From the NCBI GenBank assembly GCA_037893245.1, contig JBAIAA010000120.1:682001-746000 (forward strand): a stretch of DNA of 64,000 nucleotides, in the 5' to 3' direction. The DNA comes from Crossaster papposus (Eukaryota; Echinodermata; Asteroidea; Velatida; Solasteridae). How positions within the stretch are numbered: position 1 is the first letter of the stretch; each line of letters starts with the position of its first letter. A program made the translations under genes and the position numbers. Below, piece after piece: positions 19,525 through 31,400 of the stretch. The notes beneath the pieces were generated by a model. It had not been told where the DNA came from and did not search any database. It worked only from the letters and a program-made list of their open reading frames with translations.

Positions 19525-20425
19525 AGAGAAAGCGTGGCAATGGAAATCCTAACTTCAACTCGTGTACTTACCTTCTGGAGGCTGTTTTGTTTTTGCCAAT
19601 TTTGGCCTGTGAGAGAGGAATTTTAGACATTAAAAGATATTATAAAATAATTGCACCATTTTTGTAATTTTTGTATTTATAAAAATCGATTTTTGCCCAT
19701 TTTGGATACAAAATCATGAAGAGAGTGTGTGGCAACGAAAAACTCCACTTCGATTCGTGTACTTACCTTCTGGATGCTGGAGAAAATATATTTATACCAA
19801 GCTCATCCCTGCCCACTTTCAAATATCTGCTAATTTATTCAGAAGAAATACTTTTAAAAATGTCGAGGCTGTACAGAATGGTTAAAACAAAAATTAACCC
19901 AAGTTTAAGGTGATTGTTTACCCACGTCCTACAATTCCAGAGAATCTGTGTTAACCTCGTGTTGATGATCTGAAATTCGGTACCCTCTGGAGACCTGAAC
20001 ACAATGTGTATAATGGAGACAAAAGGTCTCCGGAAGGTAAATTTCTCCACTGGGTTTAGGATGTGGGTTAGGGTTAGTGTTTGGGTTAGGGTATAATATA
20101 GGGTATTGGGACGAAATTTCAACCCAGGAAATTAATTGTGGTTGAAATAGGAGCATTCTGAAAAAGGTGCCCGACTTTTTAACCAGTTTGTACACGAGAA
20201 CAAAGAGATGTCTCCACTGGGATACAAATTTGAGAGTTAATGAGTAGGTTTTTGAGAAATAGTCCTTAAAAAAAATGCTAGGTCTAGCTTAATTGCAAGG
20301 CCCATTCCCGATGCATGGGATCTTCATTGTAAATAAGCTTGTTGAAGACAAAAACTATTATGTAAGAACCTCTCGTGGACAAGTCATTTGTGTACATACC
20401 ATCTGTAATAGGCTATAAGATCCAA
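19525..20425. other. 3' untranslated and intergenic DNA
   Basis: Follows the channel stop. A partial direct repeat links 19520-19590 and 19700-19770 (GAAGAGA, TCGTGTACTTACCTTCTGGA). Degenerate TTAGGG-like units occur at about 20055-20098. No convincing coding region. Confidence 0.5.
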
Positions 20426-20429
20426 TTAA

Positions 20430-20806
20430 AGGGATCGTATACGTTTGGTAATTACTTAAAAAAATAATGGCAATAAAAACCTACTTGGTAAGAAGTACAG
20501 CAGCTTTGGATAGTATAATGCATTTTTAGAAACTTTTCACTTCGAAGTACTGCGGTTATGGAAAAATATATCACTTTATATCCCAAAAAATTTGAATCTG
20601 AGAAGCGTTTACTGCAGTGACGTTTCTCAGATTGTGTATTCCAATGCAGATTATTCTTCCTGCGTGGACATAACCGCTCCAGATTTTCGGCAATATTTCA
20701 AAATCGCTACCACCCTTTGAAATGAAAAGTTTACAGGTTAGTTTTATGGTATATATCTATAACTATATAGGATTAAAACAAACAGTGGGTTCCAACTACC
20801 AAACGA
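20430..20806. mobile_element. Family C element, copy 2
   Basis: TTAA at 20426-20429 then AGGGATCGTATACGTTTGG and a body matching the copy at 7408. The match ends at CTACCAAACGAC, so the last ~16 bp and right TTAA are missing. Confidence 0.82.
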
Positions 20807-21238
20807 CTAGCATTATTTTCTGAACACCCTACGCATCAATGCTAGATTATCACAAATTCTCTAGAATTCTAGGGTTCAAACTAGAGCTTAATATTTGTTT
20901 AATTACAATTAGCCATTTCCGAAAGAGTATTCCTGTTACTGTTAAACAACTTGTCATCTATTAATCAAATGTTTATTTCTTAAAACAGTTTTAATTAATA
21001 CCTTTTTTAATTAACAAAATAATCAGGAAGAAAATTGTTTTAAACTCGAACAAGAATAATAATGCATTTTTGTACATTCTTTTAAATACATTTTGGACTA
21101 CTGAGAATTTCTAATCATGTACTTTATGTTGTAAATTATGTCAAAAATATTTGTGCAAGGTGGAAAGCAGTACGTGTGTGACCCAGCACATCAAAATAAG
21201 GAATACGTCGGTAAATGACTTTTTGAGAAAAGTACATG
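20807..21238. other. Intergenic AT-rich DNA
   Basis: I see no supported gene, RNA or repeat here. Confidence 0.45.
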
Positions 21239-21725
21239 TGACCTGTTCCAACGAAACCCGGACAAAGTCGCACAAAGTGTTTTATTACAATAAAGTCATT
21301 TCAGGGAGGATTTCACCATTTTGATGTTTTGGGTTTTTCTGAGTCACAAACTATTAATCTTCAGTCTCCACAAATTTGAACTTGATCCGTCACCCAGAAG
21401 TGTGTTTTTTTTGTCGATTTTGTGAAACAATTGTGTATAGAAATAATACGTTTTTCTGAAAATCAAAGCTGTTTATCTCATAATTAGGTTGTCAGGGTTT
21501 TATCATTAACCCCTCCCCCCCCCCCCCTCCCCCTCCCCCTCCCTCCCCCCCCCCCCCCCCCCCCCTCCCCCTCCCCCCTCCCCCTCCCCCTCCGGATGAT
21601 ACGATGGGGGTACATATGTAAATGAGACATCATTTTAAAGCTAAGAACCTAGATAAATTGACAAAAAAGCAAAATCTAAAAAACAAAAAATGTCAACTTT
21701 GTCCAGGTTTTGTTGGAACAGGTCA
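21239..21725. mobile_element. Inverted-repeat element, family E
   Basis: Left end TGACCTGTTCCAACGAAACC faces right end GGTTTTGTTGGAACAGGTCA over about 30 bp with few mismatches. 487 bp, non-coding. It contains a C-rich microsatellite at 21510-21594. Family A ends (TGTGACCTGT) are similar, so A and E may be distant relatives. Confidence 0.82.
21510..21594. repeat. C-rich microsatellite (CCCCCT)n
   Basis: Long runs of C broken by single T, inside the family E element. Probably polymorphic and hard to sequence. Confidence 0.9.
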
Positions 21726-21730
21726 AAATT

Positions 21731-21804
21731 AGTAAGATTGGAAATTGATATTCACCACAAGCCTTGTAGCTCAGTAGTAGCTTTATTGAATTTCCAATCT
21801 TACT
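21731..21804. repeat. Small perfect hairpin, 16-bp arms
   Basis: AGTAAGATTGGAAATT (21731-21746) and its exact complement AATTTCCAATCTTACT (21789-21804) enclose a 42-bp loop containing TTGTAGCTCAGTAGTAG, which resembles a tRNA A box. It begins five bases after the family E element. Confidence 0.75.
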
Positions 21805-22189
21805 ATGTACATATATCGCAAAAAGTCATTTTCCGACTTATTTTTTATTTTGATGTTATACAATGTATATACTTTGCACTGATTGATTGTTATTTTGCAA
21901 AATGTTGAAATTTTTTTTTGGTCAGTAAAGTTTGTCCACTGCGAAGATGTTGTGTAATAAACAAAAGTTGTCCAAAAAGTCTGATTCTCATTCAGTTTCT
22001 GTTGCTTAGTTATTACAAACCAAATCATTTGGCCCAGTTTTGAATACAAAATTGAAGGATTTAATTAGAACCTGGCCTTACAATATAAAATAAATCAGAA
22101 TTTTTGAAAAAGGCAAAACTAACCCCTTACAATTTTGTATTTTTCATAAGAGGGCGCTATTTGTTCAAAATTCTGAAAATAGTTTTTTT
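21805..22189. other. AT-rich intergenic DNA
   Basis: No gene seen. Near 22110-22135 AACCCCTTACAATTTTG is the complement of part of the satellite A monomer, so satellite-related DNA may start here. Confidence 0.4.
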
Positions 22190-23130
22190 CTGGGCCGTTT
22201 GGAAACTTCAGCTAAGGCCCGTTTGGAAACTTCAGTAAGGCTCCATTACTGCATAAACTAAGCCAATGGACGTAGACGGAGCCGAGGTTTGAAAACCCCA
22301 AGAAGCGTCTTGCCTGTACAAGGCTAGTCGTTTTTACAAGCGTTTTTCTTTTTGTGTAATGTTGTAGTGCACGTGTAGTATTATAAGCTATCGATGATTA
22401 GCAGTGTCGACGGATAGAAAGAGACCTGTTTTCTTTGTTCAGGTCCTTTGATGTATCCCGCGTTAACAATAAAATGTTTTCATTGATGGGAAAGGATTAA
22501 ACTCCGCTATCTTTTTTTCACGCTTGAGTGCCTCTGAATGGTGATTTTTGAAGCAGAAACTCTTGAAATATGGCACTTAGGAAGCATTTTAGCCCACACA
22601 ATGATACTTTTTGAAGAGGAAATTGCATGCTGAACACGAATCAGGGGTGCGTTCCGCTTACGCGAACTGTTGGCGCGAACGTTCGCCAACGTTTTGAGTT
22701 GGCGTTAGTTGAAGTGGAACGATATTTTAAAAACTACGTTTTCAAAATGGCGGCGCCCAGTGAAAGTGACATCGTTTGGTTCGCTGCTTTTTGTCCAACT
22801 CATTATTTTTCTTTAAAAGATCCCTGTGAATGCTCAAAACAATCCACCGTTTATAACGAAAAGTATAAAACGTAAATAAAAACCGTGAAAAGAACCCTGC
22901 CGTCTGCTAACCGCTTGGCCCTCATTAAAATACGTCACTGGCCAACAGCGAACAGCTCGGAATGTCGTTCGCCGTTTTCGCTAACGTTGGCCAACATAAT
23001 TGGCGCACATTGCGTTCCACTCACGCGAACAACGCTAACGTTGGCCAACGTTGGCAACGTTCGCTGGAGTGGAACGCACCCCCGGTTTCTCAAAACCTTC
23101 TATTTTTCAACGTAGATGGCGCTATATATA
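22190..23130 (-). repeat. Left arm: inverted copy of a B block
   Basis: Read on the minus strand it follows the B block: the ATTCGTGTTCAGC segment, the CACTCAAGCGTG segment, TTGTTAACGCGGGATAC, and the ATGCAGTAAT end. It is interrupted by a 439-bp element at 22644-23082. It is more diverged than the B blocks to the right, and is the only inverted copy in the window. Confidence 0.88.
22644..23082. mobile_element. Inverted-repeat element, family F, inside the left arm
   Basis: Ends GGGGTGCGTTCC and GGAACGCACCCC are perfect inverted copies. The interior has several sub-palindromes of AACGTTGGCCAACGTT. It splits the arm between GAACACGAATC and GGTTTC, which are contiguous in the other copies. 439 bp, with no clear coding frame. 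The target duplication is unclear. Confidence 0.85.
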
Positions 23131-23204
23131 TATATATTTTTTTACTTCAAGTTTTCAACATTTTTCTGAAAACGACTTAATTAATATACATTATTATCTT
23201 TGAT

Positions 23205-24115
23205 GTAGGAGAAACATCAATCGATGAAAACAAAGCTAAAATTGCGAATATTTGGGACAAAAATGTATTTTCTTGAAAATTGGAAAAAGTATAAGGGGTT
23301 AACCCACTTTTTTTTTAAATGGGCAAAAAATTGACTTTTTCTTAAAACGATTTAAATATATTATCTTTGATGCAGGAGGAACATCAATCGATGAAAACAA
23401 AGCTAAAATTGCGAATATTTGGGACAGAAATGTATTTTTTTGAAAATTGGAAAAGGTATAAGGGGTTAACCCACTTTTTTTTTAAATGGGCCAAAAATTG
23501 ACTTTTTCTTAAAACGACTTAAATATTATCTTTGATGCAGGAGGAACATCAATCGATAAAAACAAAGCTAAAATTGCGAATATTTGGGACAGAAATGTAT
23601 TTTTTTGAAAATTGTAAAAAGTATAAGGGGTTAACCCACTTTTTTTTTAAATGGGCCAAAAATTGACTTTTTCTTAAAACGACTTAAATATTATCTTTGA
23701 TGCAGGAGGAACATCAATCGATGAAAACAAAGCTAAAATTGCGAATATTTGGGACAAAAATGTATTTTCTTGAAAATTGGAAAAAGTATAAGGGGTTAGT
23801 TAACCCACTTTTTTTTAATTGGGCCAAAAATTGACTTTTTCTTAAAACGACTTAAATATTATCTTTGATGCAGGAGGAACATCAATCGATGAAAACAAAG
23901 CTAAAATTGCGAATATTTGGGACAGAAATGTATTTTTTTGAAAATTGTAAAAAGTATAAGGGGTTAACCCACTTTTTTTTTAAATGGGCCAAAAATTGAC
24001 TTTTCTCAAAACGACTTTCTTTGATGCAGGAGGAACATCAATCGATAAAAAAAGAGCTAAATTTGGGAATATTTGGGATAAAAGGGTATTATTTTTAAAA
24101 TTAAGTAAAAAAAAA
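23205..24115 (+). repeat. A array 1: 166-bp monomers
   Basis: About six monomers with the landmarks AAAACGACTTAAATATTATC, GGAGGAACATCAATCGATG and GGGGTTAACCCAC. These sit between the inverted left arm and the first direct B block, so this part reads as arm, tandem core, arm. Confidence 0.92.
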
Positions 24116-24123
24116 TTCAAAAT

Positions 24124-25440
24124 ATATAGCGCCACCTACGTTGAAAAATAGAAAGTTTTAAAAAAAAAATCAGAAAAAAATCACCTCGATTTTGGAAATA
24201 CGCACAATTTTTCAATTTTGAAACCAGATTCGTGTTCAGCGTGCAATTTCCTCTTCAAAAAGTATCATTGTGTGGGTTAAAATGCTTCCTAAGTGCTGTA
24301 TTTCAAGAGTTTCTGCTTCAAAAATCACCATTCAGAGGCACTCAAGCGTGAGAAAAGATAGCGGAGTTTAATCCTTTCCCATCAATGAAAACATTTTATT
24401 GTTAACGCGGGATACATCAAAGGACCTGAACAAAGAAAACAGGTCTCTTTCTACCCGTCGACACTGCTACTCACCAATAGCTTATAATGCTACACGTGCA
24501 CTACAACATTACACAAAAAGAAAAACGCTTGTCAAAAAGACTAGCCTTGTACATGCAAGACGCACAGGGATTTTCCAACCTCGCGTGACCGTGGCCGTTT
24601 TTCAAATCTTAACTTTGTCCCTATCAAATTGGCTTCGTTCATGCAGTAATTGAGATGGAGCCGGACAGAGCCAGAACTTGGGTTTGAAAACAGCCCATAC
24701 AGCTCGTAAAGCTATTCAGAAAACATTTTATTGTTAACGCGGGATACATCAAAGGACCTGAACAAAGAAAACTGGTCTCTTTCTACCCGTCGACACTGCT
24801 ACTCATCAACAGCTTATAATGCTACACGTACACTACAACATTACACAAAAAGAAAAACGCTTGTAAAAAAGACTAGCCTTGTAGATGCAAGACGCACAGG
24901 GATTTTCCAACCTCGCGTGACCGTGGCCGTTTTTCAAATCTGAACTTTGTCCCTATCTCTTTGGCTTCGTTCATGCAGTAATTGAGATGGAGCCGGACAG
25001 AGCCAGAACTGGGGTTTGAAAACGGCCCATACAGCTCGTAAAGCTATTCAGAAAACATTTTATTGTTAACGCGGGATACATCAAAGGACCTGAACAAAGA
25101 AAACAGGTCTCTTTCTACCCGTCGACACTGCTACCCATCAATAGCCTATAACGCTAAACGTGCACCACAGAATTACACTAAAAGAAAAACGCTTGTTAAA
25201 AAGACCAGCCCTGAACGTGCAAAACTCATAGGTTTTTTTCCAACATCGGCCTTATTACCCTGGCTGTTTTTCAAATAATTATGTCCCGTCTCTGTTTTTG
25301 GCATCGTTGATGGAAATGGTGATGGATCCAGACGAAGCCTTAGCTGGGGTTTAAAAAGATATCAATGTTGGCTAAAATATGAAAAAAAATGCATTGTGTT
25401 AACCAACTTTTGTATCAAAAATGTGCAAAAAATCTCAAAA
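24124..25440 (+). repeat. B block 1, three 332-bp sub-repeats
   Basis: Starts ATAGCGCCACCTACGTTG and carries sub-repeats whose TTGTTAACGCGGGATAC lies at 24399, 24731 and 25063 (period 332). The third sub-repeat is a distinct variant (GCCTATAACGCTAAACGTGC) ending in TTAGCTGGGGTTTAAAAAG. This type-1, type-2, type-3 order recurs in most blocks. Confidence 0.92.
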
Positions 25441-28400
25441 CGACTTAAATATTATCTTTGATGCAGGAGAAACATCAATCGATGAAAACAAAGCTAAAAT
25501 TGAGAATATTTGGGACAAAAGGTATTTTTTTGAAAATGGGCCAAAAATTGACTTATTCTTAAAACGACTTAAATATTATCTTTGATGCAGGAGGAACATC
25601 AATCGATGAAAACAAAGCTAAAATTGCGAATATTTGGGACAAAAATGTATTTTTTTGAAAATTTGAAAAAGTATAAGGGGTTAACCCACTTTTTTGTTAA
25701 ATGGGCCAAAAATTGACTTTTTCTTAAAACGATTTAAATATTATCTTTGATGCAGGAGGAACATCAATCGATGAAAACAAAGCTAAAATTGCGAATATTT
25801 GGGACAGAAATGTATTTTTTTGAAAATTGGAAAAAGTATAAGGGGTTAACCCACTTTTTTTTTAAATGGGCCAAAAATTGACTTTTTCTTAAAACGACTT
25901 AAATATTATCTTTGATGCAGGAGGAACATCAATCGATGAAAACAAAGCTAAAATTGCGAATATTTGGGACAGAAATGTATTTTTTTGAAAATTGGAAAAA
26001 GTATAAGGGGTTAACCCACTTTTTTTTTTAAATGGGCCAAAAATTGACTTTTTCTTAAAACGATTTAAATATTATCTTTGATGCAGGAGGAACATCAATC
26101 GATGAAAACAAAGCTAAAATTGCGAATATTTGGGACAGAAATGTATTTTTTTGAAAATTGGAAAAAGTATAAGGGGTTAACCTTGGGTTAACCCACTTTG
26201 TTTTTAAATGGGCCAAAAATTGACTTTTTCTTAAAACGACTTAAATATTATCTTTGATGCAGGAGGAACATCAATCGATGAAAACAAAGCTAAAATTGCG
26301 AATATTTGGGACAGAAATGTATTTTTTTGAAAATTGGAAAAAGTATAAGGGGTTAACCCACTTTTTTTTTAAATGGGCCAAAAATTGACTTTTTCTTAAA
26401 ACGAATTAAATATTATCTTTGATGCAGGAAGAACATCAATCGATGAAAACAAAGCTAAAATTGCGAATATTTGGGACAAAAATTTATTTTTTTGAAAATT
26501 GGAAAAAGTATAAGGGGTTGTCCCACTTTTTTGTTTTAAATGGGCCAAAAATTGACTTTTTCTCAAAACGACTTAAATATTATCTTTGATGCAGGAGGAA
26601 CATCAATCGATGAAAACAAAGCTAAAATTGCAAATATTTGGGAGAAAAATGTATGATTTTGAAAATTTGACGAAACAAAAATATCAAAATTGGGCCAAAA
26701 ATTGCATTTCTCAAAACGACTTAAATATTATCTTCAATGCAGGAGGAACATCAATCGATGAAAACAAAGCTAAAATTGCGAATATTTGGGACAGAAATGT
26801 ATTTTTTTGAAAATTGGAAAAAGTATAAGGGGTTAACCTTGGGTTAACCCACTTTGTTTTTAAATGGGCCAAAAATTGACTTTTTCTTAAAACGACTTAA
26901 ATATTATCTTTGATGCAGGAGGAACATCAATCGATGAAAACAAAGCTAAAATTGCGAATATTTGGGACAGAAATGTATTTTTTTGAAAATTGGAAAAAGT
27001 ATAAGGGGTTAACCCACTTTTTTTTTAAATGGGCCAAAAATTGACTTTTTCTTAAAACGAATTAAATATTATCTTTGATGCAGGAAGAACATCAATCGAT
27101 GAAAACAAAGCTAAAATTGCGAATATTTGGGACAAAAATTTATTTTTTTGAAAATTGGAAAAAGTTCAAGGGGTTGTCCCACTTTTTTGTTTTAAATGGG
27201 CCAAAAATTGACTTTTTCTCAAAACGACTTAAATATTATCTTTGATGCAGGAGAAACATCAATAGATGAAAACAAAGCTAAAATTGCGAATATTTGGGAC
27301 AAAAATGTATTTTTTTGAAAATTGGAAAAAGTATAAGGGGTTAACCCACTTCTTTTTTTTTAAATGGGCCAAAAATTGACTTTTCTCAAAACGACTTTCT
27401 TTGATGCAGGAGGAACATCAATCGATGAAAACAAAGCTAAATTTGGGAATATTTGGAATAAAAGGGTATTATTTTGAAAATTTGAAGTAAAAAAAAAATC
27501 AAAATATTATAGCGCCACCTACGTTGAAAAATAAAAAGTTTTGAAAAAAAAATCAGAAAAAATTCACCTCGATTTTGGAAATACGCACAATTTTTCAATT
27601 TTGAAACCAGATTCGTGTTCAGCGTGCAATTTCCTCTTCAAAAAGTATCATTGTGTGGGTTAAAATGCTTCCTAAGTGCTGTATTTCAAGAGTTTCTGCT
27701 TCAAAAATCACCATTCAGAGGCACTCAAGCGTGAAAAAAGATAGCGGAGTTTAATCCTTTCCCATCAATGAAAACATTTTATTGTTAACGCGGGATACAT
27801 CAAAGGACCTGAACAAAGAAAACAGGTCTCTTTCTACCCGTCGACACTGCTACTCACCAATAGCTTATAATGCTACACGTGCACTACAACATTACACAAA
27901 AAGAAAAACGCTTGTCAAAAAGACTAGCCTTGTACATGCAAGACGCACAGGGATTTTCCAACCTCGCGTGACCGTGGCCGTTTTTCAAATCTGAACTTTG
28001 TCCCTATCTCCTTGGCTTCGTTCATGCAGTAATTGAGATGGAGCCGGACAGAGCCAGAACTTGGGTTTGAAAACGGCCCATACAGCTCGTAAAGCTATTC
28101 AGAAAACATTTTATTGTTAACGCGGGATACATCAAAGGACCTGAACAAAGAAAACTGGTCTCTTTCTACCCGTCGACACTGCTACTCATCTACAGCTTAT
28201 AATGCTACACGTGCACTACAAAATTACACAAAAAGAAAAACGCTTGTAAAAAAGACTAGCCTTGTACATGCAAGATGCAAAGGGATTTTCCTCCCTCGCG
28301 TTACCGTGGCCGTTTTTCAAATCTCAACTCTGTCCCTATCTTTGGCTTCGTTCATGCAGTAAAGGAGATTGAGTCGGACAGTGCCTGGGCTGGGTTTGAA

Positions 28401-31400
28401 AACGGCCCAGCTATTAAAGCTATTCAGAAAACATTTTATTGTTAACGCGGGATACATCAAAGGACCTGAACAAAGAAAACAGGTCTCTTTCTACCCGTCG
28501 ACACTGCTACTCATCAATAGCCTATAACGCTAAACGTGCACCACAGAATTACACTAAAAAGAAAAACGCTTGTTAAAAAGACTAGCCCTGAACGTGCAAA
28601 ACGCATAGGTTTTTTTCCAACATCGGCCTTATTACCCTGGCTGTTTTTCAAATAATTATGTCCCGTCTATGTTTTTGGCATCGTTGATGGAAATGGTGAT
28701 GGATCCAGACGAAGCCTTAGCTGGGGTTTAAAAAGATATAAATGTTGGCTAAAATATTTAAAAAAATGCATTGTGTTAACCAACTTTTGTATCAAAAATG
28801 TGCCAACAATCTCAAAACGACTTAAATATTATCTTTGATGCAGGAGGAACATCAATCGATGAAAACAAAGCTAAAATTGCGAATAATTGGGACAAAAGGT
28901 ATTTTTTTGAAAATGGGCCAAAAATTGACTTATTCTGAAAACGACTTAAATATTATCTTTGATGCAGGAGGAACATCAATCGATGAAAACAAAGCTAAAA
29001 TTGCGAATATTTGGGACAAAAATGTATTTTTTTGAAAATGGGCCAAAAATTGACTTATTCTTAAAACGACTTAAATATTATCTTTGATGCAGGAGGAACA
29101 TCAATCGATGAAAACAAAGCTAAATTGCGAATATTTGGGACAAAAGGTATTTTTTTGAAAATGGGCCAAAAATTGACTTATTCTTAAAACGACTTAAATA
29201 TTATCTTTGATGCAGGAGGAACATCAATCGATGAAAACAAAGCTAAAATTGCGAATATTTGAGACAAAAATGTATTTTTTTGAAAATTGGAAAAAGTATA
29301 AGGGGTTAACCCACTTTTTTTTTTTAAATGGGCCAATAATTGACTTTTTACCAAAACGACTTAAATATTATCTTTGATGCAGGAGGAACATCAATCGATG
29401 AAAACGAAGCTAAAATTGCGAATATTTGGGACAAAAAGTAATTTTTTTGAAAATGGGCCAAAAATTGACTTATTCTTAAAACGACTTAAATATTATCTTT
29501 GATGCAGGAGGAACATCAATCGATGAAAACAAAGCTAAAATTGCGAATATTTGGGACAAAAATGTATTTTTTTGAAAATTGGAAAAAGTATAAGGGGTTA
29601 ACCCACTTTTTTTTTTAAATGGGCCAAAAATTGACTTTTTCTCAAAACGACTTAACTATTATCTTTGATGCAGGAGGAACATCAATCGATGAAAACAAAG
29701 CTAAAATTGCGAATATTTGGGACAAAAATGTATTTTTTTGAAAATGGTCCAAAAATTGACTTATTCTTAAAACGACTTAAATATTATCTTTGATGCAGGA
29801 GGAACATCAATCGATGAAAACAAAGCTAAAATTGCGAATATTTGGGACAAAAATGTATTTTTTTGAAAATTGGAAAAAGTATAAGGGGTTAACCCACTTT
29901 TTTTTTTTTAAATGGGCCAAAAATTGACTTTTCTCAAAACGACTTTCTTTGATGCAGGAGGAACATCAATCGATGAAAACAAAGCTAATTTGGGAATATT
30001 TGGAATAAAAGGGTATTATTTTGAAAATTTGAAGTAAAAAAAAAATCAAAATATTATAGCGCCACCTACGTTGAAAAATAAAAAGTTTTGAAAAAAAAAT
30101 CAGAAAAAATTCACCTCGATTTTGGAAATACGCACAATTTTTCAATTTTGAAACCAGATTCGTGTTCAGCGTGCAATTTCCTCTTCAAAAAGTATCATTG
30201 TGTGGGTTAAAATGCTTCCTAAGTGCTGTATTTCAAGAGTTTCTGCTTCAAAAATCACCATTCAGAGGCACTCAAGCGTGAAAAAAGATAGCGGAGTTTA
30301 ATCCTTTCCCATCAATGAAAACATTTTATTGTTAACGCGGGATACATCAAAGGACCTGAACAAAGAAAACAGGTCTCTTTCTACCCGTCGACACTGCTAC
30401 TCACCAATAGCTTATAATGCTACACGTGCACTACAACATTACACAAAAAGAAAAACGCTTGTCAAAAAGACTAGCCTTGTACATGCAAGACGCACAGGGA
30501 TTTTCCAACCTCGCGTGACCGTGGCCGTTTTTCAAATCTGAACTTTGTCCCTATCTCCTTGGCTTCGTTCATGCAGTAATTGAGATGGAGCCGGACAGAG
30601 CCAGAACTTGGGTTTGAAAACGGCCCATACAGCTCGTAAAGCTATTCAGAAAACATTTTATTGTTAACGCGGGATACATCAAAGGACCTGAACAAAGAAA
30701 ACTGGTCTCTTTCTACCCGTCGACACTGCTACTCATCTACAGCTTATAATGCTACACGTGCACTACAAAATTACACAAAAAGAAAAACGCTTGTAAAAAA
30801 GACTAGCCTTGTACATGCAAGATGCAAAGGGATTTTCCTCCCTCGCGTTACCGTGGCCGTTTTTCAAATCTCAACTCTGTCCCTATCTTTGGCTTCGTTC
30901 ATGCAGTAAAGGAGATTGAGTCGGACAGTGCCTGGGCTGGGTTTGAAAACGGCCCAGCTATTAAAGCTATTCAGAAAACATTTTATTGTTAACGCGGGAT
31001 ACATCAAAGGACCTGAACAAAGAAAACAGGTCTCTTTCTACCCGTCGACACTGCTACTCATCAATAGCCTATAACGCTAAACGTGCACCACAGAATTACA
31101 CTAAAAGAAAAACGCTTGTTAAAAAGACTAGCCCTGAACGTGCAAAACGCATAGGTTTTTTTCCAACATCGGCCTTATTACCCTGGCTGTTTTTCAAATA
31201 ATTATGTCCCGTCTATGTTTTTGGCATCGTTGATGGAAATGGTGATGGATCCAGACGAAGCCTTAGCTGGGGTTTAAAAAGATATAAATGTTGGCTAAAA
31301 TATGAAAAAAAATGCATTGTGTTAACCAACTTTTGTATCAAAAATGTGCCAACAATCTCAAAACGACTTAAATAATATCTTTGATGCAGGAGGAACATCA

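Noticed and set aside
20055-20098. Interstitial telomere
   Set aside because: Only a few imperfect GGGTTAGGGT units, too short and degenerate.
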